64,000 nt of DNA from Rhizobium binae (GTDB taxonomy: Bacteria > Pseudomonadota > Alphaproteobacteria > Rhizobiales > Rhizobiaceae). This document shows positions 37,238-44,753 of the stretch, in pieces (within the stretch, counting starts at the first letter, position 1; each line of letters starts with the position of its first letter). The translations under genes were made by a program, and so were the position numbers. The stretch covers positions 3,351,001-3,415,000 of the forward strand of contig NZ_CP071604.1 in the NCBI RefSeq assembly GCF_017357225.1, given 5' to 3'. Under the pieces are notes generated by a model. It was not told the DNA's origin and did no database searches. It saw nothing but the letters and a program-made list of their open reading frames with translations.

Positions 37238-37927
37238 TTACTTGGCGGGGTTCGGGCCGATGCGCTTGCCGTGCTTGACGCGTTCCTCTGCGCCGTGAAC
37301 CATCGTGTAGGCGTAGTCGACGCCCATGCCGTATGCGCCGGAATGCTCCTTCACGAGGGTGATGACAGCATCGTAGGTTTCCCTGCGAGCCCAGTCGCGC
37401 TGCCACTCGAGCAGGACCTGCTGCCAGGTGACCGGGATCACGCCTGCCTGCACCATCCGGTCCATCGCGTATTTGTGTGCGTCGGAGGACGTGCCGCCGG
37501 AAGCATCCGCAACCATGTAGATCTCATAATCTGGAACATCATGCAGGGCCGAGAGTGCGAAGGTGGTGTTGCAGACCTCGGTCCAGAGACCGGAGACGAC
37601 GATCTTCTTGCGGCCTTCGGCGGCGTTCTTCGCCAGCGCGTCACGGACGTTCTGGTCGTCCCAGGAGTTCATCGAGGTGCGCTCGAGAATGTCGTTCTCC
37701 GGGAATACGGCGAGCAGTTCCGGATAGGTGTTGCCAGAGAAGGATTGCGTCTCGACCGTAGTGATCGTGGTCGGAATATTGAAGATCTTGGCGGCCTTGG
37801 CGAGGCCGACGACATTGTTCTTCAGCGTCTGGCGGTCGATCGATTGGACACCAAAGGCCATCTGCGGCTGCTGATCAATGAAGATGAGCTGGCTGTTGGC
37901 GGGAGTGAGAACTTCGAGCTTGGACAT
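37238..37927 (-). CDS. Isochorismatase-like hydrolase (YcaC type)
   Basis: The product has 229 residues. The cysteine hydrolase triad is visible: Asp18 (IFIDQQPQM), a basic residue near 83 (ERTSMNSW) and Cys119 (GLWTEVCN). The sequence follows the YcaC branch, whose true substrate is not known. It is the first gene of a unit with XapX and the amidohydrolase, with a 384-base regulatory region upstream that carries an AATTGCAATATTAATTG motif. Confidence 0.87.
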   Translation of the reverse strand: MSKLEVLTPANSQLIFIDQQPQMAFGVQSIDRQTLKNNVVGLAKAAKIFNIPTTITTVETQSFSGNTYPELLAVFPENDILERTSMNSWDDQNVRDALAKNAAEGRKKIVVSGLWTEVCNTTFALSALHDVPDYEIYMVADASGGTSSDAHKYAMDRMVQAGVIPVTWQQVLLEWQRDWARRETYDAVITLVKEHSGAYGMGVDYAYTMVHGAEERVKHGKRIGPNPAK

Positions 37928-38311
37928 GAGATTTTCCTCTTCGGTTGTTTGGACCGCGAATGCGGCGGGTTAATAAACTGGGCAGGGCCTGTCGGACGGA
38001 CACCATGTCCTGGAACACGGCTCATAAGGGCCCGAGTAGGTCGAAACCGATGCTTTCATTCACTCGTTGCCTCGGTTGCTGAAAGGGAACGTAGTGTGAT
38101 TTGCGCTTGTGCAAAATTGCAATATTAATTGCGAATGACTTGCATTCATCGCAATAATTACACTTCACGGCACACTCCCATAAAGGGCCATCGCCCACTC
38201 CGCGCTCGATATCCGACGATGGATCAAATCAGCCGGGGCAAATATCCTCAAAGGAGAGATGGGAGAAGCCCGTCGTAGTGGAGTAACCATCCATGGATAT
38301 GGACAAAGCCG
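37928..38311. other. Regulatory region upstream of the isochorismatase-like gene
   Basis: No gene is seen. The part at 38095-38165 is AT-rich and dense in TTGC/GCAA half-sites, in contrast to the GC-rich flanks. It contains the motif listed at 38115. The first 130 bases next to the hydrolase start are GC-rich leader. Confidence 0.55.
38115..38131. promoter_or_regulatory. AATTGCAATATTAATTG motif, probable LysR operator
   Basis: This 17-base element matches 40389-40405 at 16 of 17 positions. Right after it a longer dyad follows: ATTGCGAATG at 38128-38137 and CATTCATCGCAAT at 38143-38155. It sits about 190 bases before the isochorismatase-like start. The LysR regulator encoded at 40436 is the likely binder. 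Confidence 0.55.
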
Positions 38312-39229
38312 CTAGGGTGCGCCGGCATCATGGTCGTAGTTAGAAAACACGCCCGCAACCCAATCTGCAAAGACCTGATATTTAAGGCTCGGAAACCGGC
38401 CCGCTGGCCTTACTATGTGAACAGGATGACGTGGTGGCGCCCAGTCGTTCATGATTGGGACCAGGGCGCCACGAGCGATATGGGGCCGTGCCAAGAATTC
38501 AAATGTCTGCCCGATACCCAGTCCTGCTAATACTCCATGCAAATGCGCCGTCGCATCACTGGTGGAGAGCTTGATGGGGCTGTAGATCTCTATTTTCTCA
38601 TCGCCTTTAATCAGTCGGACGGGTGCAGCTTTCAGACTACGTGCATCAAAGTACTGCACGAAAATATGATCACGCTGCAGATCCGATGGCGAAGCTGGCA
38701 CGCCGTGTTTTTCGAGGTACCCCGGGGTTGCGCAGGTCACTATCTCAACGCTGCATAACTTCCTCGCAACAAGAGATGCGCTGGGCAGATCGCCGGCACG
38801 AATGACGCAGTCTATGCCCTCTTCGACGATGTCGGCCTGACGTTCTGTTACACCAAGATGCAACTCGATCTCTGGAAAGAGCGCGTAAAACTCTGGCAAC
38901 CGAGGGATCAGAATCGCATTCGCGAAGGTCCCTCCTACGTCAACCCGAAGTTTTCCCCTGGTGGCGAGGCGCCCACGGGTCGCCTCATTGTTCATCTCGT
39001 CGAAATCGGCGATCAGACGAATGGCGCGCTCGTAATAAGCGACTCCCTCAGGTGTCACGGAGACTGAACGTGTCGTGCGTTCGAGCAGTTTGAGGCTCAA
39101 GCTTGCCTCGAGATCCTGAACAAGCTTACTCACGGTCGACCGAGGCGCACGCATCGTGTCTGCAGCCTTTGCAAAGGATCCGGCCTCGACGACGCGAACA
39201 AAGGCTCTGATCGCTCCCAATTGATCCAT
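38312..39229 (-). CDS. LysR-family transcriptional regulator
   Basis: The product has 305 residues from the ATG at 39229 (MDQLGAIRAFVRVVEAGSF), chosen because GGAG lies six bases upstream; an ATG two codons earlier is too close to it. The helix-turn-helix (SFAKAADTMRAPRSTVSKLVQDLEA) is at 18-42 and the effector domain fills the rest. Base composition is less GC-rich than in neighbours, which suggests separate ancestry. It faces the same way as the hydrolase unit and may regulate it, but nothing shows which gene it controls. Confidence 0.85.
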   Translation of the reverse strand: MDQLGAIRAFVRVVEAGSFAKAADTMRAPRSTVSKLVQDLEASLSLKLLERTTRSVSVTPEGVAYYERAIRLIADFDEMNNEATRGRLATRGKLRVDVGGTFANAILIPRLPEFYALFPEIELHLGVTERQADIVEEGIDCVIRAGDLPSASLVARKLCSVEIVTCATPGYLEKHGVPASPSDLQRDHIFVQYFDARSLKAAPVRLIKGDEKIEIYSPIKLSTSDATAHLHGVLAGLGIGQTFEFLARPHIARGALVPIMNDWAPPRHPVHIVRPAGRFPSLKYQVFADWVAGVFSNYDHDAGAP

Positions 39230-39387
39230 TGTCATCTCTCCAGCGAATGTGTGCGAATGCCTGGGGTTCAGTTATCGACCAGTGGCAAAGGGCATCAAGT
39301 CGAATGTTTGAAGATCTTCCCTGCAAAAACCAGGGCGCCGCCGGGCAGATGCGGCGTCCAAAATTCGAAATTCCATCAGTGGTATTG

Positions 39388-40320
39388 TCAGGCAGCCAAT
39401 GGCTCGAGATTTGCCTGGATCTGATCGCGGAAAGCTTCATATCGGCCCGGTAGCTTGAGTGCTTCCCCAAGGTGAGCCGTGTCCTCGTCACGGTTGAAGC
39501 CAGGCTCGTTGGTGGCAACCTCGAACAGGATACCGCCCGGCGTGCGGAAGTAGATGGCCCAGAAGTAGTCGCGGTCGATGACGGGTGTGACTTGATAGCC
39601 CGTGTCCATCAGCGCTTTGCGCACATCGAGCTGCTTCTCGCGGTTATCGACGGCAAAAGCGATGTGGTGAACCGACCCTGCCCCCTGACGCGCAAATGGC
39701 GTTTTCGGCAGGGATGCAAGATCAATCGTGTCAGCTCCGTTTCCGTTTGGAATGATGAAGCGAGTCAAGTTGCCCTCCTTTTCGGCGCGCTGGTACCCCA
39801 TGAAGCCGAGCAGCTCTTCCGTCGCAGCCGTATCATGCAGGCTGAAGCGAGCGCCGGCGAAACCGCGGATGGCCGCATCGTCGGGGATTCCATCCGCCAG
39901 CCATGGCGCGCGGTTGTCGTCGGCGGACTCGATCAGCGCAAGACCGTCGCCATCCGGGCCCATGAAGCGAAGACGGTTGGCACCGAAGACAGTATCCGTT
40001 TCCAGACCGTCGACACCGTGAGCCGCGAAGCGATCCTGCCAGAACTTCAGCGAGCCCTTTGGAACAGAGAACTGCGTCTCACCGACCTCACCCACGCCCG
40101 GACGACCAAGCATCATGTTCGGGAATGGGAAGTAGGTCATCACCGTGCCTGCGGAACCATTCTCGTTGCCGTAGTACAGGTGGTAGACGCTCGGATCGTC
40201 GAAGTTGACAGTCTGCTTGACGCGGCGCAGGCCCAGCGTGTCGGTGAAGAAGCGATTGTTCTGCCGCGCGTCGGATGCCATCGAAGTCACGTGGTGAAGT
40301 CCCTTGATGTCCTTGATCAT
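39388..40320 (-). CDS. Ring-cleaving dioxygenase of the VOC/glyoxalase superfamily (MhqO-like)
   Basis: The product has 310 residues from ATG 40320, preceded by GAAAGGC. It consists of two VOC modules: the first begins IKGLHHVTSMASDARQN with the metal His10, the second has GSVHHIAFAVDN and ends with the metal Glu in GGILFEVATNEPGF. Close relatives are the MhqA/MhqO hydroquinone-type dioxygenases that act on quinones and aromatics. It diverges from the LysR gene at 40436 across a 115-base gap that carries a probable LysR operator, so that regulator most likely controls it. Confidence 0.87.
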   Translation of the reverse strand: MIKDIKGLHHVTSMASDARQNNRFFTDTLGLRRVKQTVNFDDPSVYHLYYGNENGSAGTVMTYFPFPNMMLGRPGVGEVGETQFSVPKGSLKFWQDRFAAHGVDGLETDTVFGANRLRFMGPDGDGLALIESADDNRAPWLADGIPDDAAIRGFAGARFSLHDTAATEELLGFMGYQRAEKEGNLTRFIIPNGNGADTIDLASLPKTPFARQGAGSVHHIAFAVDNREKQLDVRKALMDTGYQVTPVIDRDYFWAIYFRTPGGILFEVATNEPGFNRDEDTAHLGEALKLPGRYEAFRDQIQANLEPLAA

Positions 40321-40388
40321 GTCTGTGCCTTTCAATCAGCTGGTGTTCAAGTGTTGATATGAATGTAGGTCCGTTGATCACAGCGCGG

Positions 40389-40419
40389 AATTGCAATATT
40401 CATTGTGATTGAATTGCAA
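40389..40419. promoter_or_regulatory. LysR operator candidate between dioxygenase and lysR genes
   Basis: AATTGCAATATTCATTG (40389-40405) nearly repeats the element at 38115. Together with ATTGCAA at 40413-40419 it forms an inverted repeat TTGCAAT-N15-ATTGCAA. It lies between two divergent starts, the usual place for a LysR binding site. Confidence 0.6.
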
Positions 40420-40435
40420 AATTTGAAACAATGAA

Positions 40436-41335
40436 ATGAACGATTATAAAGCCCTTCGAACTTTCCTGCTTGCCGCCGAGAAGCGGAACTTCGCCCAGGT
40501 AGCCCGCGAACTGGACATGACACCCGCAGCCGTAACGCGTGCCATCGCCGCGCTCGAGGCAGAACTCGGCGTACAGCTCTTTGTGCGCACCACGAGGCAG
40601 GTTTCTTTGACGACCGATGGCGCGATCTTTGCCGCGCAGATCCAGCCCGCGGTCAAGACTCTGGAGGACGCTCGGCGCGAAGTGATGAACTCACATAAGG
40701 CGGACGAGGGTCGGCTGCGTATCAGTGCGCCGACATGGTTCGGCAAGACGGTGCTGCCGCCGATCCTGTCTGGGTTCAAGCAACGCTATCCGAAGATGAG
40801 CTTCGAGATCTCGCTGTCTGATGGATTGGTGAACATCGTCGACGACGACTACGATCTGGCGATCCGCATCTCGTCACAGCCTTCGGACAAGTTCACGATC
40901 TGGAGAAAGATTCGCGTGGTGCCGCGCATTCTGGTCGCCGCTCCCGGAAGTAGATTCTCCCACATGCAGCACCCGAACGAACTGAAGCCCGATGACTGCC
41001 TCGCGTACAGCGGCGAAAGCCGACGTGAGAACTGGGTGCTGTCGGACGGTGGGTCAAGCATTACGATTTCCGCAGGTCGAGCCTTCAGCGCAAACAGCGG
41101 AGAGGTTCTGGCGGACATGGCCGCCGACGGTGCCGGTGTCGCGCTGCTTCCAGGATTCAACATCGCCGATCACATCAGCAGCGGTCGCCTCGTCCACGTC
41201 TTCAAGGGATGGGCGCCGCCGGACCTGTGGCTGACGCTGTTCTACCCGCCCTACCAAGCACTCCCGCCAAGGATTGCGTCATTCTCCAAGTTCTTCGAGG
41301 ATCAGGTCGCGGCAAAGATGGTCATGCTGGACTGA
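40436..41335 (+). CDS. LysR-family transcriptional regulator, probable regulator of the dioxygenase
   Basis: The product has 299 residues. The helix-turn-helix (NFAQVARELDMTPAAVTRAIAALEAELG) is at about 18-45, followed by a PBP2-type effector domain (DDDYDLAIRISSQPSD, GAGVALLPGFNIADHI). No strong ribosome site is visible before the ATG. It is divergent from the ring-cleaving dioxygenase, and copies of the shared AATTGCAATATT motif place it as candidate master regulator for three promoters of this block. It converges on the ChaC gene. Confidence 0.88.
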   Translation: MNDYKALRTFLLAAEKRNFAQVARELDMTPAAVTRAIAALEAELGVQLFVRTTRQVSLTTDGAIFAAQIQPAVKTLEDARREVMNSHKADEGRLRISAPTWFGKTVLPPILSGFKQRYPKMSFEISLSDGLVNIVDDDYDLAIRISSQPSDKFTIWRKIRVVPRILVAAPGSRFSHMQHPNELKPDDCLAYSGESRRENWVLSDGGSSITISAGRAFSANSGEVLADMAADGAGVALLPGFNIADHISSGRLVHVFKGWAPPDLWLTLFYPPYQALPPRIASFSKFFEDQVAAKMVMLD

Positions 41336-41375
41336 GGCACGAAAATGCCCGTCACCATGATCTGGCACACCCAAT

Positions 41376-42104
41376 TCAGATTCGATCAAGCTGATGGAGT
41401 GCACGAAGTCTAGCCGCAACCAGTTGCTGCAGCCGCCACAGGTTTCGATCATAGATTTTGCGATCCGCCAGATCTGAAACCGTCCGATGCAGGTATTCCG
41501 CGCAAGATCCGGCGGGTCCACATGCCTGGGCGATCAACCCTGCCGCCTCTTCGAGGGGGATCTTCTCCGTGAGCGGAGACTGCCTGCCGCTCGCCCAGAA
41601 CGTGAGCGCCCGCCGCACACCCGTCGGTGTCTTGACCGCAACCCAACGAACCATGTCGCACACTTCGGCATACCGAATCTCTCGCGCCAGAAGAGTACGC
41701 AGACTCTCCCTCTTGGTGGTGCACGGAAGCTTGAGGACAAGCCCCGAACAGCTTCCTCCTGGCCGAAGCGCGAGCATGAGACCGGGCGCGTCGGAGGTGG
41801 CCCTGAGCCGCTCAATCCTCAACGAGAACGCACGGTGCCAGCCGTGAGCGACCGCCTCTTCGCTGGCGGCCACCTCGAAACCCGGGTTCCACATCAAGGA
41901 TCCGTACGCGAACACCCATATCTCCTCGTCACCAGCCTCTTCCTCAATTCTGCTGACGAGGTCGTCGAGCTGCTTGGGCGAGATCGGATTCCAATTGGGC
42001 TCCGGCCCCTCGTCCTCGACAATTCTGATGGTCGTGACGACCAGGTCGGGGGTGAGTTCCATGGTAGCAGGTGCGGGGGCCTTGGCGGCCGGTGTCTTTG
42101 GCAT
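41376..42104 (-). CDS. ChaC-like gamma-glutamylcyclotransferase
   Basis: The product has 242 residues. The family signature VFAYGSLMWNPGF lies near residue 65, after an Ala/Pro-rich N-terminal stretch, and GWHRAFSLR follows, as in ChaC proteins that split glutathione into 5-oxoproline and Cys-Gly. An internal ATG at 42062 is another possible start. Its place after RidA and an alpha/beta hydrolase in one direction suggests a role in thiol or electrophile metabolism. Confidence 0.85.
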   Translation of the reverse strand: MPKTPAAKAPAPATMELTPDLVVTTIRIVEDEGPEPNWNPISPKQLDDLVSRIEEEAGDEEIWVFAYGSLMWNPGFEVAASEEAVAHGWHRAFSLRIERLRATSDAPGLMLALRPGGSCSGLVLKLPCTTKRESLRTLLAREIRYAEVCDMVRWVAVKTPTGVRRALTFWASGRQSPLTEKIPLEEAAGLIAQACGPAGSCAEYLHRTVSDLADRKIYDRNLWRLQQLVAARLRALHQLDRI

Positions 42105-42178
42105 CGTGTGACCCGTTCAACGAGTTTGCCGCCGGAGGCCCATCATCGACGGCGGTTCATGGAATAGCTGCCGCCTGA

Positions 42179-42680
42179 TCAATCAGCGGAACGGTTGATG
42201 ATTGCCCGGAACGTGATTTCGACGATCCGCGGGGGAAAGCCAGCGCCGAAACCCCGATATTAGATTGCTGGCGCACTGAGGCACATCTGTGCCGTACATT
42301 TCCTTGCGGACCTTGTACCCGGCCGCAAACGCGCTGGGAACATCAAGCACGTACAGTGTCTCTTCAACGACATCGTCGAGGGTCGCACCATATCTAGCGA
42401 GCAGAGTCTTTGCGTTGACGTATGTCTGGCGGATCTGGCTCTCCATCTGCGAGAAGTCCGCACGCCGCTTATCCTCATCGAGTTCCGCCGGGGCGACAAG
42501 ATTGCCGTTGTCATCGTGGCTCAACTGGCCCGAGACATAGATCGTGTCCTTGACCTGCACGGCCTGAACGTGTCCGAAGGCGCGCTCCCAAGCGACGCCA
42601 TGATTCTCTGCTTTCTTGGACGGGTTGCTGTTCGCGATGATAGGTTCCTTCCATTGAATGATGGCGTGCCGAGGAAGCAC
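42179..42680 (-). pseudogene. RidA-family (YjgF/Rid) gene with damaged ends
   Basis: The open frame (42680-42183, GTG start) gives 165 residues. Residues 16-130 are a clear Rid protein (HVQAVQVKDTIYVSGQLSHDD, VVEETLYVLDVP, QCASNLI). After CASNLI the frame turns into unrelated Arg-rich sequence, while the expected continuation GVSALAFP is in a second frame and RIVEITFRAIINRSAD plus a stop at 42179 is in a third. Two shifts are thus needed, the second at a run of five C. Also, an ATC (42636-42638) stands where homologues start with ATGGCGAACAGC and it has AAGGAA upstream. Loss of the C-terminal strand should abolish the Rid active site. Sequencing error is the alternative. Confidence 0.65.
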
Positions 42681-42735
42681 TCGTGGTTCATGGAGGCGAC
42701 GGATGCGTGGGAGGCCGCATCCGCCGCCGGACCGA

Positions 42736-43572
42736 TCAGGCCTTCACGAAGGCCAGAAGATCGGCGTTCAGCACGTCGGCATTGACTGTGAGCATGCCGT
42801 GCGAGAAATCAGCATAGGTCTTCAGCGAGCCGTTCTTCAGAAGCTTGGCCGACTTCAACGCCGAGTCCGCGATCGGAACGATCTGGTCGTCTTCACCGTG
42901 CAGGACAAGCGTCGGAACCGTGATCGCCTTCAGGTCTTCCGTCTGGTCGGTTTCGGAGAAGGCCTTGATGCCGTCGTAATGGGCCTTGGCACCGCCCATC
43001 ATGCCTTGACGCCACCAGTTCTGGATCACGCCTTCCTGAACCGCCGCGCCGTCGCGGTTGAAGCCGTAGAAGGGACCGGCCGGAACGTCGCGGAAGAACT
43101 GTGCGCGGTTGGCGGTGAGCGCCGAACGGAAACCATCGAAGACTTCCATCGGCAGGCCTTCGGGATTCGCTTCGGTCTTGAGCATCAGCGGAGGAACGGC
43201 GGAAACGAGAACCGCCTTGGCAACGCGACCGCTCGGCTGGCCGTGCTTGGCGACATAGCGGGCGACCTCGCCACCACCCGTCGAGTGTCCGATGTGGACG
43301 GCATTCTTAAGGTCGAGCGCTTCGACGACGGCAAAGGCGTCCGCGGCGTAGTGATCCATGTCATGACCATCGGAGACCTGGGCGGAACGGCCATGTCCAC
43401 GGCGATCATGGGCAACGACGCGATATCCTTTCGACAGGAAGAACAGCATCTGTGCGTCCCAGTCGTCCGACGACAGTGGCCAGCCGTGGTGGAAGACAAT
43501 CGGCTGACCGTCCTTCGGACCCCAGTCCTTGTAGAAGATTTCGACGCCGTCCTTGGTGGTTACATATGCCAT
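42736..43572 (-). CDS. Alpha/beta hydrolase, non-heme chloroperoxidase/arylesterase type
   Basis: The product has 278 residues. The triad is Ser97 (GHSTGG), Asp229 (HGEDDQIVP) and His258 (FSHGML), with the oxyanion stretch [12 protein letters not shown]. These enzymes are esterases with promiscuous perhydrolase activity. ATG 43572 has AAGGAACC at good spacing. Upstream lies a frameshifted export leader (43573-43715), so the present protein should be cytosolic although its ancestor probably was not. It heads a run with the RidA and ChaC genes. Confidence 0.88.
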   Translation of the reverse strand: MAYVTTKDGVEIFYKDWGPKDGQPIVFHHGWPLSSDDWDAQMLFFLSKGYRVVAHDRRGHGRSAQVSDGHDMDHYAADAFAVVEALDLKNAVHIGHSTGGGEVARYVAKHGQPSGRVAKAVLVSAVPPLMLKTEANPEGLPMEVFDGFRSALTANRAQFFRDVPAGPFYGFNRDGAAVQEGVIQNWWRQGMMGGAKAHYDGIKAFSETDQTEDLKAITVPTLVLHGEDDQIVPIADSALKSAKLLKNGSLKTYADFSHGMLTVNADVLNADLLAFVKA

Positions 43573-43715
43573 TGTCTTGGTTCCTTCGGTTGAGCTGGAT
43601 GCTGATGCAGCCTCGGCTGCGAGCTTGAGAAATGGTGAGATCGCATGGCTGCGACGGCGGCGCCTGCGGAAAGAAGTGCGCCCCTGAGTGTTATGGAAGA
43701 AAGGTTCTGGGTCAT
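43573..43715 (-). pseudogene. Frameshifted export leader of the alpha/beta hydrolase
   Basis: An ATG at 43715 opens [23 protein letters not shown], which looks like a Tat-type leader with the RR pair changed to LR. Near 43640-43650 the reading phase is lost. In the phase of the hydrolase the next stretch reads [24 protein letters not shown] and runs straight into MAYVTTKDG. One base gained or lost would join them. Related hydrolases with such leaders are known to me in rhizobia; this is from memory, not a search. Confidence 0.5.
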
Positions 43716-44058
43716 CCCGCGTGCTGCGATTTCGTCATTAACAACTTCAGGCGACGCTGTGTTCGTCTGACGGATGGATAGTGCGGCGGGATCCAAAAAC
43801 CAACAATTGTGATAATAGTTTTTACTTTATTATCAATTATGCAACAATGCGCGTGGCCTTATCGTGGGCTCTTGCGTGTGACCAGAGGTGTGCTGGCATT
43901 GGGCGCGCTCTGGCAGCTACCTGCGTAGCGCGTGAGGAAACATGGAGCCAGCATTGCGTTCGGCAAGTTGCGCCGGATGTCGGCCATGGGCTGTGCTCGC
44001 TCGGCGGATACCAACGGCGACTGTTGCAAAACACGCTTCCTCTGCCTGAAAGGCCTGG
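43716..44058. other. AT-rich intergenic stretch, no gene seen
   Basis: The stretch 43795-43855 is strongly AT-rich and has an imperfect inverted repeat (AATTGTGATAATA at 43804 and TTATCAATT at 43829). It may hold the promoter of the hydrolase unit; ATTGTGAT also occurs at 40402 next to the LysR operator. The remainder up to 44058 shows only short frames in all phases. Confidence 0.4.
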
Positions 44059-44283
44059 TCAGGAGCTCGCTGACCGTTTGCGCTTTATGCTCTCGTCCAG
44101 CTCAACGAGGAGCGCGTCTGACTCTAGGCACCCACAACAGATGCCACACCCGTCTTCGTCGAAGTCGCTCACGCTTCTTGCCCGGCGGCAACAGTCGCAG
44201 ACGATGGTGCCGCGACCGGAACGGGTCGGTGCCAGTATCTCAAGTGACAGATTTTCGACAGCGTGCACGGCAGGTCCGGACAT
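44059..44283 (-). CDS. Small cysteine-rich protein of unknown function
   Basis: The product would have 74 residues. Support comes from an excellent ribosome site, AGGGAGG five bases before ATG 44283, and from clustered cysteines (CDCCRR and CGICCGC) that could bind a metal. I do not recognise a family. It lies in a decaying region directly beside an IS3-family remnant, so it may itself be a fragment. Confidence 0.4.
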   Translation of the reverse strand: MSGPAVHAVENLSLEILAPTRSGRGTIVCDCCRRARSVSDFDEDGCGICCGCLESDALLVELDESIKRKRSASS

Positions 44284-44304
44284 CGCAACCTCCCTAAATT
44301 GGTG

Positions 44305-44540
44305 ATCTTAAAGGAGATGGTAGCGGCGGCGAAGGTTTTCCAGATGGCGTTGCGGGAAGATGCGATGCTCGACCCAGCGGCTTTGAAAGATCCTGGAAAA
44401 GAAGTGGTTACTCCCGCAGCAAAGCGGAAAGCTGTCGCGCATCTGATGGATCACCACCAGATGAGCGAACGGCGGTCGTATAAAGCCATGGGCCTTTGCC
44501 GAATGACGATCCGCTACGAAACCAGGCGCCGCGAAGCCGG
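44305..44540 (+). pseudogene. IS3-family transposase remnant (OrfA end / OrfB start)
   Basis: About 76 codons match the junction of IS3-type transposases: LREDAMLDPAALKD, then KEVVTPAAKRKAVAHLMDHHQMSERR and MGLCRMTIRYETRR. A residue appears lost at ALKD-PGKE, where intact relatives read ALKDLLGKE. The catalytic DDE part is missing and no terminal inverted repeats are seen. It marks past insertion and decay between the defence block and the DUF882 gene. Confidence 0.65.
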
Positions 44541-44753
44541 TCGCCAGCGCCAACTGCGCGCAGCCTTCCACAAGACGCGCGGCTCTCTCCTCAGCTCGAA
44601 GCACAGGCCGTCATTACGCCCCAGATGACCCGCATCCCAAATCACCGACTTTCCGCATCCGCCCGTTAGCAATTTGTTGACCATAAGCTGGCTTTAATGA
44701 GCCTGATGGATGGGGAGTTTCCCGCCGTCGTCAGATGTTTGGTGTAGGACGGG

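Noticed and set aside
43781..44305. Several overlapping plus-strand frames of 120-170 codons
   Set aside because: They have no ribosome site and no protein-like pattern, and they lie in a decayed, AT-shifted stretch.
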